Assembly (NCBI GenBank): GCA_000751295.2 | Contig: CCMO02000001.1 | Span: 1,289,501-1,353,500, forward strand | DNA length: 64,000 nucleotides | Source: a bacterium YEK0313 | GTDB taxonomy: Bacteria; Pseudomonadota; Alphaproteobacteria; Rhizobiales; Phreatobacteraceae | Reading direction: 5' to 3' | Shown: positions 42,879 through 51,844 of the stretch, piece after piece | Layout of the letters: each line of letters starts with the position of its first letter | Numbering within the stretch: the stretch's first letter is position 1 | The notes under the pieces: generated by a model | Databases searched by the model: none | The model's input: the letters and a program-made list of their open reading frames with translations, nothing else | Told to the model about the DNA's origin: nothing | Position numbers and translations under genes: made by a program

Positions 42879-44020
42879 GCTACATGACCGACGAACGCCG
42901 CATGATCCAGGAGGCGGCGCGCGAATTCACCCTGAAGGAAGTCCTGCCGGTGGCCAACAGGCTCGACCCGGTGGAGGGCGAGATCCCGATGGCGCTGCGC
43001 GAGAAGCTCGCCGAGATGGGCTATTTCGGCATCCTCATTCCCGAGGAATATGGCGGCCTCGGCCTCGGCTGCTTCGAATATTGCCTGATCACCGAGGAAC
43101 TGGCGCGCGGCTGGATGTCGGTCGCCTCGCTGATCGCGCGCGGCAACAGCCTGATCGGCATGGAGAAGATGAGCGACGAGCAGCGTCGCGCCTATGTGCC
43201 GAAAATAGCGCGCGGCGAAATCCTCGGCGCCTTCGCGATGTCGGAACCGGGCGCCGGATCGGACATCGCCAACATTTCCTGCCGCGCCCGCCGCGACGGC
43301 GACTCTTACGTGATCACCGGCAACAAATACTGGTGCACCTTCGCCGACGGCGCCGACTTCCTGATCGTCATCGCCCGCACCGGCGAAGGCAAGCGCCGCC
43401 ACGAGGGCCTCTCCGCCTTCATGATCCCGAAGAAGCGCGGCGAACTGCCGGAGGGCGTCCAGGGCAGCCCGATCCCGAAGATCGGCTATTTCGGCTGGAA
43501 GACCTGGGAGCTCGCCTTCGACGGCTGCCGGGTGCCCGCCGACTGGATGATCGGCGAGGAGGGCAAGGGTTTCTATCTGGCGACCCACGGACTGGAAAAG
43601 GCGCGGGCGCATACCGCGGCCCGCGCCATCGGCCTCGCGCGTGGCGCGCTCGAGGATTCCATCGCCTATGCCGGCGGGCGGGTGCAGTTCGGCGAGCCGA
43701 TCAGCCAGTTCCAGGCGATCCGCTTCAAGATCGCCACCATGGCGACCGAGATCGAGGCCGCGCGCCAGCTCATGTACCACGTCTGCACCGAGATCGACTC
43801 GGGCCGGCGCTGCGACCTGGAAGCCTCCATGGTCAAGCTGTTCGCCTCGGAAATGGCCGAACGCGTCACCTCCGAGGGCATCCAGATCCATGGCGGCGCC
43901 GGCTACACCAAGCTGCATGCCGTCGAGCGCTACTGGCGCGATGCGCGCCTCACCAAGATCTTCGAGGGCACCTCCGAGATCCAGCAGCGCGTGATCTCCG
44001 ACCGCATCCTGGGGAGGTGA
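42875..44020 (+). CDS. Acyl-CoA dehydrogenase
   Basis: 381 residues with all ACAD segments: an N-terminal helical domain (MIQEAAREFTLKEVLP), GYFGILIPEEYGGLGLG, FAMSEPGAGSDIA, YVITGNKYWCTFADGADF, the FAD region RVQFGEPISQFQAIRFKIATM, QIHGGAGYTKLHAVERYWRDAR and KIFEGTSEIQQRVISDRIL. It introduces a 2,3-double bond into an acyl-CoA and gives electrons to EtfAB. In this cluster, methylsuccinyl-CoA or a similar branched dicarboxylic acyl-CoA is a reasonable guess, not shown. Translationally coupled to the MaoC gene before it. Confidence 0.95.
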   Translation: MSYMTDERRMIQEAAREFTLKEVLPVANRLDPVEGEIPMALREKLAEMGYFGILIPEEYGGLGLGCFEYCLITEELARGWMSVASLIARGNSLIGMEKMSDEQRRAYVPKIARGEILGAFAMSEPGAGSDIANISCRARRDGDSYVITGNKYWCTFADGADFLIVIARTGEGKRRHEGLSAFMIPKKRGELPEGVQGSPIPKIGYFGWKTWELAFDGCRVPADWMIGEEGKGFYLATHGLEKARAHTAARAIGLARGALEDSIAYAGGRVQFGEPISQFQAIRFKIATMATEIEAARQLMYHVCTEIDSGRRCDLEASMVKLFASEMAERVTSEGIQIHGGAGYTKLHAVERYWRDARLTKIFEGTSEIQQRVISDRILGR

Positions 44021-44023
44021 GCC

Positions 44024-44521
44024 ATGAAGCTCTCCGACTATACCGGCAAGACCAATTATTTCGAGGACTTCAAGGTCGGCGCCGTCATCCGGCACGCCCG
44101 TGGCAAGACCCTGGAGCCGCTCGAGCAGGTGATGATCACCAACCTCGTGATGAACACGGCCGAAGGCCATTTCAACGAGGACCTGATGCAGAAGAACGCC
44201 TCCGGCAGCGCCTTCGCCGGCGGCCGGCGCGTCAGCTTCGGCGGCGTCAACATCGCCATGTTCATCGGCCTCGCGGCCCAGGACACGGCGGAGAACGCCA
44301 TCGCCGAGATCGGGATGGACGGCATCCGGCTGATGCGGCCGGTGTTTCACGGCGACACGCTCTATGCCTATTCCGAGGTGCTGGAGACCAGGCCCGCCGA
44401 CCGTCCCGATGCCGGCATCGTCCGCTTCAAGCATTACGGCGTGAAGCAGGACGGCCAGCAGATCTTCGAAGGCGAGCGCACCGTGATGATCAAGCGCCGC
44501 AGCCATTGGGGAGACCGGTAA
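44024..44521 (+). CDS. MaoC family dehydratase, mesaconyl-CoA hydratase-like (second copy)
   Basis: 165 residues of the hot-dog fold: YFEDFKVGAVIRHARGKTL, NLVMNTAEGHFNEDLMQ, FGGVNIAMFIGLAAQDT and MRPVFHGDTLYAYSEVLET. The layout recalls Mch-type hydratases of the 3-hydroxypropionate and ethylmalonyl-CoA routes. It probably adds water to a mesaconyl- or itaconyl-type CoA. The CoA-transferase start overlaps its stop by one base (TAATG). Confidence 0.88.
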   Translation: MKLSDYTGKTNYFEDFKVGAVIRHARGKTLEPLEQVMITNLVMNTAEGHFNEDLMQKNASGSAFAGGRRVSFGGVNIAMFIGLAAQDTAENAIAEIGMDGIRLMRPVFHGDTLYAYSEVLETRPADRPDAGIVRFKHYGVKQDGQQIFEGERTVMIKRRSHWGDR

Positions 44522-45744
44522 TGGCCGCGACCGGTTTCGGAGCGCTCGACGGCATCCGCGTCATCGACCTCACGCAGATGCTCGCCGGCCCCTTCTGCAC
44601 GCAGCTGCTCGCCGACCAGGGCGCCGAGGTCATCAAGATCGAGCCCTTGGAGGGCGACAACACCCGCACGAGCGGCCCGTTCCATGCCGACGACCGCCTG
44701 CGCGCCTTCGGCGGCTACTACGCCTCGGTGAACCGCAACAAGCGCTCCATCGCCATCGATCTGAAGACCGAGGAGGGCAAGCGGATCCTGCTCGACCTGA
44801 TCGCTTCCGCCGATGTCCTGGTCGAGAACTATCGCGCCGGAGTCATGGACCGGCTCGGCCTCGGCTACGAGACCCTGCGCGCCCACAATCCAAGGCTCGT
44901 CTACGGGGCCATCCGCGGCTTCGGCGATCCGCGCACCGGCGCGAGCCCCTATGCCGACTGGCCGGCTTTCGACGTCGTGGCGCAGGCCATGGGCGGGCTG
45001 ATGCAGATCACCGGTCCGGACCGGGACACGCCGATCAAGGTCGGCCCCGGCGTCGGCGATCTGATGCCCGCCGCCATGTGCGCCTTCGGCATCCTGGCTG
45101 CGGTCGTCCACGCGCAGAAGACCGGCCGCGGCCAGTTCGTCGATGTGTCCATGGTCGACAGCGTCCTGTCGCTCTGCGAGCGGATCGTCCACCAGCATGC
45201 GTTCCAGAACGTCGTGCCGCACCCGGAGGGCAATCGCCATCCGCTGATCGCGCCGTTCGGCCTGTTCCGGGCCGCCGACGGCTGGGTGACGATCGCCTGC
45301 CATACCGATGCCTGGTGGGCCCTGCTGTGCCGGCTGATCGGGCGCGGCGACCTGATCGACGACCCGCGCACGGCCACCTCGCCGGCGCGCGTCGCCCATC
45401 GCGACCTCGTCTATGACGAGATCGGCGCCTTCACGGCAACGAAGACCAAGGCCGAGCTGCTCGCCCTGCTCGGCGGCAAGGTGCCGTTTGGTCCGGTCTA
45501 CGACGTCGCGGACATCGTCGCCGACCCGCATTTCAAGGCCCGCGACATGGTGGTCGCCCTGCCGCATCCCGGGCTCGACCGCCCGATCGCGGTGGCCGGC
45601 ATCCCGATCAAGATGACCGAGACGCCGGGGGCCGTCACGCGCCATGCCCCGCTCCTCGGCCAGGATACCGACGCGATCCTCGCCGAGCTCGGCCGCTCTC
45701 CCGAACGCATCGCCGCTCTGCGGTCGGCCAAGGCGGTCGGCTAG
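44521..45744 (+). CDS. CaiB/BaiF family CoA-transferase
   Basis: 407 residues of class III CoA-transferase: GIRVIDLTQMLAGPFCTQLLADQGAEVIKIE, NRNKRSIAIDLKTEEG, LVENYRAGVMDRLGLGY, and the catalytic Asp region PAFDVVAQAMGGLM with Asp at about 151, then VDVSMVDSVLSL. Members include formyl-CoA, itaconate and mesaconate CoA-transferases. It would activate the imported acid by moving CoA from a donor such as succinyl-CoA. Confidence 0.95.
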   Translation: MAATGFGALDGIRVIDLTQMLAGPFCTQLLADQGAEVIKIEPLEGDNTRTSGPFHADDRLRAFGGYYASVNRNKRSIAIDLKTEEGKRILLDLIASADVLVENYRAGVMDRLGLGYETLRAHNPRLVYGAIRGFGDPRTGASPYADWPAFDVVAQAMGGLMQITGPDRDTPIKVGPGVGDLMPAAMCAFGILAAVVHAQKTGRGQFVDVSMVDSVLSLCERIVHQHAFQNVVPHPEGNRHPLIAPFGLFRAADGWVTIACHTDAWWALLCRLIGRGDLIDDPRTATSPARVAHRDLVYDEIGAFTATKTKAELLALLGGKVPFGPVYDVADIVADPHFKARDMVVALPHPGLDRPIAVAGIPIKMTETPGAVTRHAPLLGQDTDAILAELGRSPERIAALRSAKAVG

Positions 45745-45786
45745 CCGCGGTCGCTTCTTCCTCCCCACATCCGAAAGGCTCGTCCC

Positions 45787-46704
45787 ATGGCCATCAGCCG
45801 CCCGCAGCGCCGCCGGCGCTCCCAGCTCTCGACGCCCGGCTCGTCCGAAAAGATGATGCAGAAGGCGGCGAGCTCGAAAGCCGACCACGTCTTCCTCGAT
45901 CTGGAAGACGCGGTTGCCCCGAACCAGAAGGTCGGCGCGCGCGCCAAGATCGTCGAGGCGCTCAACACGCTCGACTGGACCGGCAAGGTGCGCTGCGTGC
46001 GCATCAACGATCTGACCACGCCCTATGCCTACGAGGACATCATCGAGGTCGTCGAGGGCGCAGGCGAGAACCTCGACACCATCATGATGACCAAGGTGCA
46101 GACGCCGGCCGACATCCTGTTCGCCGACAAGCTCCTGACCATGATGGAAAAGAAGCTCGGCCTGAAGAAGCGCATCGGCCTCGAGGCTCTGATCGAAGAG
46201 GTCGAGGGCATGCAGAACATCGACGAGATCGCCCGCTCCTCCGACCGGCTGGAATGCCTGATCTTCGGCATGGGCGACTTTTCCGCCTCCATGGGTGTCG
46301 ACCTCAAGATGGTCGGCGTCGCCGACGGCTATCCCGGCGACATCTGGCACCATGCCCGCTTCCGCCTGGTCATGGCCTGCCGCGCCGCCGGCATCGATCC
46401 GGTCGACGGCCCCTATGCGGACTTCCGCAATCCCGACGGCTACCGCGAGGAAGCCAAGCGCGCCATGGTGCTCGGCTGCGTCGGCAAATGGGCCATCCAT
46501 CCGAGCCAGATCGACATCGCCCTGGATGTCTTCAGCCCGAGCCGCGAGGACGTCGACAGGGCCCGCGCGCTGGCCAAGGCCTATGCCGAGGCGGAAGCCC
46601 AGGGGCTCGGCGCCATCAATGTCGACGGCGTCATGGTCGACGTCGCCTCGATCCGCATCCTCAAGAACACGGTCCTGCGCAAGGCCGATCTCTACGGCCT
46701 GTGA
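45787..46704 (+). CDS. HpcH/HpaI (CitE-like) lyase, malyl-/citramalyl-CoA lyase type
   Basis: 305 residues. LSTPGSSEKMMQKAASSKADHVFLDLEDAVAP carries the metal Asp/Glu region; IGLEALIEEVEGMQNIDEIA holds the second Glu; FGMGDFSASMGVD and GKWAIHPSQIDIALDVFSPS complete the family signature. The length and the ADHVFLDLEDAV start resemble Mcl-type lyases that cleave malyl-, beta-methylmalyl- or citramalyl-CoA. It is the likely carbon-carbon cleavage step, giving acetyl- or propionyl-CoA plus glyoxylate or pyruvate. Confidence 0.92.
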   Translation: MAISRPQRRRRSQLSTPGSSEKMMQKAASSKADHVFLDLEDAVAPNQKVGARAKIVEALNTLDWTGKVRCVRINDLTTPYAYEDIIEVVEGAGENLDTIMMTKVQTPADILFADKLLTMMEKKLGLKKRIGLEALIEEVEGMQNIDEIARSSDRLECLIFGMGDFSASMGVDLKMVGVADGYPGDIWHHARFRLVMACRAAGIDPVDGPYADFRNPDGYREEAKRAMVLGCVGKWAIHPSQIDIALDVFSPSREDVDRARALAKAYAEAEAQGLGAINVDGVMVDVASIRILKNTVLRKADLYGL

Positions 46705-46786
46705 TGCTGCGACCGGCGCGGCCCGCGCGGCCGCGCCTCCGCCCGCCTGTCCGGGCCCATAAGCAAACACCCAATGGAGGAACATC

Positions 46787-47803
46787 ATGGCAGGCTGCAC
46801 ACGGCGTCAGGCCACGGTCTTTTCCGCTCTCTTCGCACCGGCCCTGCTGGCGGCGCGGGAAGCGGCGGCGCAGGTCAAGCTGCGCGTCTCGCTCGACACC
46901 TCGTCCACCCATATCCGCACGGTCCAGGTCGGGCGCTATCTCGACGCCTTGAAGCGCCGATCCAACGGCGCGATCGAGCCGGAACTGTTTCATTCCGGCC
47001 AGCTGTTCCGCGACCGCGACGTCGGGCGCGCGCTGCGCCAGGGTTCCGTCGACATGGCGGTGCCGGGCACCTGGATCGTCACCGGGCTCGAGCCCAATGC
47101 CGACTTCGTCGCCCTGCCCGCGCTGTTCGGTCAGCCGCGCGAAGTGCTTTACAAGGTTTCCGACGGCGAGGTCGGCCAGACCATCAACAGGCTGCTGGAG
47201 GCCAAGCTCCGCATCAAGGTGATCGGGCCCTGGCTGGACCTCGGCTATTCCAACACCTATGCGGTCAAGCCGATCAGCCGTCCCGGCGACATGGCCGGAC
47301 TGAAGATCCGCACCTCCGGCGGCCACGGCCAGTTCCTGCGCGTCGACTTCTTCGGCGGCGTCCCCAACTTCACCGCCTGGCCGGACGTGCCGCTGGCGCT
47401 CAGCCAGGGCACGTTCGACGGCCTGATCAGCACCAACGAGAGCATCGCCTCGGCCAAGCTCTGGGAATCCGGCCTCAAATTCGCGCTGCAGGACTACCAG
47501 TTCTACGGGCAGTACATGCCCATGGTGAGCGATGCCTTCCTGCAGAAGGTCCCGGCCGAGGCGCGCAAGCTGGTCGCCGATGTCTGGAACGAGATGATCG
47601 GCGACTTCCGCAACGAGGCCAATGCCGCCCAGGCCAAGGCCGGCGAGGCCATGGCCGCCAACGGCATGACCGTCACCGCCATCGACCAGTCGGTGCTCGC
47701 CGACATCCGCCGGCGCATGCTGCCGATGCAGGACCGGGTGGCGGGCGAACTGAAGCTCGACCCTGCGCTGGTCGCGAAGATCACCACCGCGGCCTCGGCC
47801 TGA
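46787..47803 (+). CDS. dctP: TRAP transporter substrate-binding protein (DctP)
   Basis: 338 residues. A signal sequence (FSALFAPALLAAREAAAQ) is followed by the periplasmic binding fold: LRVSLDTSSTHIRTVQVGRYLDAL, FHSGQLFRDRDVGRALRQGSVDMAVPG, LDLGYSNTYAVKPISRPGDMAGLKIRTSGG with the conserved Arg that binds a carboxylate, and ALSQGTFDGLISTNES. It binds an organic acid and delivers it to the DctQM membrane parts encoded next. Confidence 0.95.
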   Translation: MAGCTRRQATVFSALFAPALLAAREAAAQVKLRVSLDTSSTHIRTVQVGRYLDALKRRSNGAIEPELFHSGQLFRDRDVGRALRQGSVDMAVPGTWIVTGLEPNADFVALPALFGQPREVLYKVSDGEVGQTINRLLEAKLRIKVIGPWLDLGYSNTYAVKPISRPGDMAGLKIRTSGGHGQFLRVDFFGGVPNFTAWPDVPLALSQGTFDGLISTNESIASAKLWESGLKFALQDYQFYGQYMPMVSDAFLQKVPAEARKLVADVWNEMIGDFRNEANAAQAKAGEAMAANGMTVTAIDQSVLADIRRRMLPMQDRVAGELKLDPALVAKITTAASA

Positions 47804-47880
47804 GGCCGCGCCCGGCGTGGCATGCCGCAGCCGCGGCCCGATCGGACAATCGTCAGAAAAATATCGTGGGAGGGAAACAC

Positions 47881-48390
47881 GTGACCATGCGTGTCTGGGA
47901 CGTGGTGGAGCGATGGATCATCGGCATCCTCGGGACATCCGCGCTCGTCATCTGCCTCTGGCAGATCATCGGGCGCTATCTGTCGACCAGCTTTGCGACG
48001 AGCTGGGGCGAGGAGCTCTCGGTCTATCTGATCATCTGGGCGACGCTGCTGACCGCCAGCGGCCTCGTCCGTGACGACGGCCATGTCCGGGCCGACCTGA
48101 TCGTGGCGCGGCTCTCCGACGCGACCCAGCGGCGCGTCGAGATCTTCAACTGCACGGTTGCCGTGGCGTTCTGTTCGGGCCTTGCCTGGTTCGGCTATCT
48201 GGTCACGCGCGACGCCTACGAGCTCGGCGAGCGCAGCATGACGTCGTTGAGCTTTCCCATGTGGCTCTACTATGCCGCGCTGCCGACCACGGCGGCGCTG
48301 ATGACCGCGCGCTACGTCGTCCGGCTCGTCCAGTTCGTCTTCTGGTACGACCCGGCACGGATGCGGCTGCATTCGAACCAGGACAGCTGA
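47881..48390 (+). CDS. dctQ: TRAP transporter small permease (DctQ)
   Basis: About 169 residues with four membrane helices: IIGILGTSALVICLWQIIGRY, GEELSVYLIIWATLLTASGLV (typical Glu-containing DctQ motif), VAVAFCSGLAWFGYLV and MWLYYAALPTTAALMTARYVV. The GTG at 47881 follows GGGAGGG by 6 bases and is the better start; the ATG at 47887 is the alternative. It joins DctM in the inner membrane. Confidence 0.93.
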   Translation: MTMRVWDVVERWIIGILGTSALVICLWQIIGRYLSTSFATSWGEELSVYLIIWATLLTASGLVRDDGHVRADLIVARLSDATQRRVEIFNCTVAVAFCSGLAWFGYLVTRDAYELGERSMTSLSFPMWLYYAALPTTAALMTARYVVRLVQFVFWYDPARMRLHSNQDS

Positions 48391-48394
48391 CGCC

Positions 48395-49672
48395 ATGCCG
48401 GTTCAATCCTTAGCCGTCGTCTTTTTTGTTTTCCTCGCCCTCGGCATGCCGATCTACCTGGCGCTCGGCACCACCGCGGCGAGCCTCTTCCTCGCCTCGG
48501 GCCAGCCGCTCATGGCGGTCGCCCAGAAGATGCTGGACGAGCTCAACTCGCCCCTGCTCCTCGCCGTGCCCTTCTTCGTCATGGCGGCCGCCTTCATGCA
48601 GCGCGGCGGCATCGCCCACGCGCTGGTGAACTTCGCGGCCGCCTGGCTCGGCACGGTCCGCGGCGGCCTCGGCGTCGTCACCGTCTTCGGCTGCGCCATG
48701 TTCGCCGCGATCTGCGGCTCCTCGGTCGCGACCGCGCTCGCGATGGGCACCATCCTGGTGCCGGCCATGGTGACGCGCGGCTATCCGCCGTCTTTTGCGG
48801 CCGGCACCGCGGCGGCCGCGGGTACGCTCGGCATCCTCATCCCGCCGAGCCTGCCGCTGATCCTGTTCGCAGTGCTCGCGGACGAGTCTGTGCCGCGCCT
48901 GTTCCTTGCCGGCATCATTCCCGGCTTCCTCCAGGCGGCCCTGTTCATCGGCTGGGTGCTCCTCTACGGCCGGCTCAAGAACCTGCCGCCGGAACCGGCA
49001 AAGAGCCTGCCGCAATTCGTCAAGGTGAATCTCAACGCGCTGCCCGCCCTGTCGCTGCCGGCCTGCATCGCCATCGGCATCTATGGCGGCTACACCACCG
49101 CGACCGAAGCCAGCGTCCTCGCGGCGGCCATCGCGCTGGTCGTGGCGCTGGTCTTCTACCGCGGCTTCCATTGGACCGAGACGCTGTCGGTGATGGGCGA
49201 TTCCATCCGCAGCGCCGGCACCATCATGATCATCATCGCGACGGCGCTGGCCTTCGGCCACTGGATCACCGAATCGGGCATGGCCGCGGCCCTCGTGCGC
49301 TTCATCGTCGATCTCGGCGTCAGCTCCTGGCAGTTCCTGCTGTTCGTCAACGTCGTCCTGCTGATCATGGGCATGTTCCTGGAGGTCGCCTCGATCATGC
49401 TGATCACCATGCCGATCCTGATCCCGCTCCTGAAGCCGCTCGGCATCGACCCGATCCACTTCGCCATCATGGTCACGATCAACATGGAGCTGGCCTTGAT
49501 CACCGCGCCGGTGGGGCTCAATCTTTTCGTCATGGCATCGGTCACCAAGCGGCCGCTGAGCGAGGTGATCCGCGGGGTCAATCCCTATCTCGCGCTCATG
49601 CTGCTGCTGCTCGCCATGGTCACGTTCCTGCCGGAGATATCGTTGTGGCTGCCGAGGAAGGTCTACGGTTGA
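48395..49672 (+). CDS. dctM: TRAP transporter large permease (DctM)
   Basis: 425 residues, about 12 membrane segments. Family marks are LNSPLLLAVPFFVMAAAFMQRGGIA, FGCAMFAAICGSSVATALAMGTILVPAM, GTLGILIPPSLPLILFAVLADESV, FLEVASIMLITMPILIPLLKPLGIDPIHF and ALITAPVGLNLFVM. It carries the Na+-coupled substrate path. The next gene starts inside its stop codon. Confidence 0.96.
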   Translation: MPVQSLAVVFFVFLALGMPIYLALGTTAASLFLASGQPLMAVAQKMLDELNSPLLLAVPFFVMAAAFMQRGGIAHALVNFAAAWLGTVRGGLGVVTVFGCAMFAAICGSSVATALAMGTILVPAMVTRGYPPSFAAGTAAAAGTLGILIPPSLPLILFAVLADESVPRLFLAGIIPGFLQAALFIGWVLLYGRLKNLPPEPAKSLPQFVKVNLNALPALSLPACIAIGIYGGYTTATEASVLAAAIALVVALVFYRGFHWTETLSVMGDSIRSAGTIMIIIATALAFGHWITESGMAAALVRFIVDLGVSSWQFLLFVNVVLLIMGMFLEVASIMLITMPILIPLLKPLGIDPIHFAIMVTINMELALITAPVGLNLFVMASVTKRPLSEVIRGVNPYLALMLLLLAMVTFLPEISLWLPRKVYG

Positions 49673-50463
49673 TCAGGAGCGAACCGGTCGGCGACGACCG
49701 GGCCGGCATCGGCGCGATCAAGTCGGCCAAGCGCGTCCTGGAGGTGCTCGAGCTGTTTGCCGAGCGCCGCGAAGCGCTCGGCGTCGGCGACGTCGTCGAG
49801 GCTCTGGGCTATCCGCAATCCAGCACCTCGACCCTGCTGCGCAGCCTGGTGCAGCTCCACTACCTTCACTACGACCCGGCCACCCGCAAGTTCCTGCCGA
49901 CCATGCGGGTGGCGCTGCTCGGCAGCTGGATCCACGACCGGCTGTTCACCAGCACCAGCCTGAACGCGCTGATGGAGGGGCTGCACAGGGCAACCGGCTA
50001 TACGGTCCTGCTCGGCATGCAGAACGACATCTATGTCCAGTACATTCACCTGATCTCCGGCACGCTCGGCGAATGGTACATCAAGCCGGGCTCGCTCAGG
50101 CCGCTGTGCCGCGCCGCTGTCGGCAAGATCCTGCTGGCCCGCAAGCCGGACGTCGAAGTGCTCGGCCTGCTCCGCCGCATCAATGCCGAGGAGACCAGTG
50201 CCGAGAACCGCATCCGGCCGAACGACCTGTTCGAGGACCTGAACCGGATCCGCCGCGACGGCTATGCCTGGACCGAGGGCGCGGTGATCCCGACCAACGG
50301 CGTGGTGGCGATCGAGCTGCCGACGCCGCCGTCCCAGCCGCCCATGGCCATCGGCATCGGGGCGGCCAACAGCCGCGTGCGCGCCGAGCGGGACCGGCTC
50401 CTCTCTCTGCTGCGCGAGGCCGTGCATCCCTATGTCCAGTCCCGCCCCGCACCGTCCCTCTGA
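49669..50463 (+). CDS. IclR family transcriptional regulator
   Basis: 264 residues. An N-terminal winged helix (IKSAKRVLEVLELFAERREALGVGDVVEALGYPQSSTSTLLRSLVQLHYL) is followed by the effector-binding domain (LHRATGYTVLLGMQNDIYVQYIH, CRAAVGKILLARK). The likely start is the TTG at 49669, overlapping the dctM stop by 4 bp with AGGAAGG upstream. IclR proteins sense small organic acids. It probably controls this cluster, perhaps through the palindrome at 40859. Confidence 0.9.
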   Translation: MIRSEPVGDDRAGIGAIKSAKRVLEVLELFAERREALGVGDVVEALGYPQSSTSTLLRSLVQLHYLHYDPATRKFLPTMRVALLGSWIHDRLFTSTSLNALMEGLHRATGYTVLLGMQNDIYVQYIHLISGTLGEWYIKPGSLRPLCRAAVGKILLARKPDVEVLGLLRRINAEETSAENRIRPNDLFEDLNRIRRDGYAWTEGAVIPTNGVVAIELPTPPSQPPMAIGIGAANSRVRAERDRLLSLLREAVHPYVQSRPAPSL

Positions 50464-51721
50464 CGATATCGGCCGGACGCTGCGGACGGTCGGCGTCACC
50501 GTCGCGATCCAGGCCGTTCACTCGCTGGCCGTGCTGGCCATTCCCGTCATGCTGCCGGAGGCTGCGCCGGCCATCGGCGTCGAGCCCCGTTTCGCCGGCC
50601 TGTTCACGGCAATCGTCTACGGCACGTCGATCGTCGCCATGCTGATCCTGGCGAGTTCGATCAACCGCATCGGGCCGATGACGCTCTGCGTCTTCGCCAC
50701 CGTCTCGGCCGCCGCCGGCCTCGCGCTGTTCGCGGGCGGCAGCCTGGCTTTTCTCGTCGCGGCGGCCGTCCTGCTCGGCCTCGCCTACGGCCCGATCACG
50801 CCGACCACGGCGGGCATCCTCGCCGGCCGCGTGCCGCAGCGCTGGTTCGGCCTCGTCTTTTCGCTGAAGCAGACCGGCGTGCCCATCGGTTTCGCCGCCA
50901 CCGGCCTTCTGGTGCCGTTGCTGGCCGGGCTCTGGGGCTGGCAGCGCGCCAGCCTCGTCCTGGCCGCGGCGCTGATGATCGCAGCCGTCCTCATGCTCGC
51001 CCTGAGACGGGCCTATGACGGCCGACGCGCCGCGATCGCAACCGACACGTCCGGCCGCCTCGCGCCGCTCCTCCTCGTCCTGCGGCATCGGCAGCTGCGC
51101 GCCCTGGCGGTCGGCTCCGCCATGCTACTGATCCCGCAGGCCTGCCTCGGCAGTTTCCTCGTCGCCTTCCTGATGGAGAAGGCCGCGCTGACCGCCATGG
51201 CCGCAGGCGGCATGCTTTCCGCCGCGCAGTTCGCCGGCATGGTCTGCCGCATGGCGTTCGGCGCGCTGGCCGACCGGCTGGCGGAACGGTTCACGCTGCT
51301 CGCCGGCCTCGGCGCTCTCTCGGCCTGCGGCACGGCGGCCACCGCATCGGCGGAGGCCGGCTGGCCGCTCGCCGCCGTCACGCTGGCCTGCGTCACCTAT
51401 GGCGCCGGCGCGGTCAGCTGGAACGGCGTCGTACTCGCCGAATTCGCCCGCTGGTCGCCCAAGGGGCAGGCGGCGGCCGTCTCGGCCGGAGCGACGGCGG
51501 TCACCTATGCCGGGGCGGTGCTCGGGCCCGCCCTGTTCGGCCTCGCGGTCGGCACCATCGGCTACCGGATGAGCTTCCTGGTCGTGGCGGCGGTTGCCGG
51601 CCTCGCGGGCGGCTGGTTCGCTGTGGAAGGCCTGCGGATGCGGCGGCATGGTCTGCCGGACGCCGGCCCGACGGAAGCGCCGGAGACGGTGAAGGCGGTC
51701 GAGCGCGACAGCCGTACCTGA
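50432..51721 (+). CDS. MFS transporter
   Basis: 429 residues and about 12 membrane helices in two halves, with GLVFSLKQTGVPIGFAATGLLVPLL between helices 4 and 5 and GMVCRMAFGALADRL opening the second half's loop. It is a major facilitator carrier of unknown substrate. Its ATG lies 32 bp inside the IclR gene, so it belongs to the same transcript. A second uptake or efflux route for the pathway's substrate is possible. Confidence 0.88.
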   Translation: MSSPAPHRPSDDIGRTLRTVGVTVAIQAVHSLAVLAIPVMLPEAAPAIGVEPRFAGLFTAIVYGTSIVAMLILASSINRIGPMTLCVFATVSAAAGLALFAGGSLAFLVAAAVLLGLAYGPITPTTAGILAGRVPQRWFGLVFSLKQTGVPIGFAATGLLVPLLAGLWGWQRASLVLAAALMIAAVLMLALRRAYDGRRAAIATDTSGRLAPLLLVLRHRQLRALAVGSAMLLIPQACLGSFLVAFLMEKAALTAMAAGGMLSAAQFAGMVCRMAFGALADRLAERFTLLAGLGALSACGTAATASAEAGWPLAAVTLACVTYGAGAVSWNGVVLAEFARWSPKGQAAAVSAGATAVTYAGAVLGPALFGLAVGTIGYRMSFLVVAAVAGLAGGWFAVEGLRMRRHGLPDAGPTEAPETVKAVERDSRT

Positions 51722-51798
51722 GGCCCGCCAGCAGACGCACTTCGCCCCTCCGGCACCCGGATGGCCAGCTCCGCTCCGGCACGAAGCGATCAGGGCGG

Positions 51799-51842
51799 TT
51801 GACATAGCCGACTCTTTTTAGGAACTATTTAGTTCCGGAACT
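51799..51842 (+). promoter_or_regulatory. Promoter and triple half-site operator of the ArsR gene
   Basis: TTGACA (51799-51804) forms a consensus -35. Downstream lie three GGAACT/AGTTCC half-sites: GGAACTA-TT-TAGTTCC (51821-51836) and the perfect palindrome AGTTCCGGAACT (51831-51842). They cover the -10 and start region and reach within 3 bases of the ATG, an arrangement that suggests autorepression. Confidence 0.65.
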
Positions 51843-51844
51843 GA

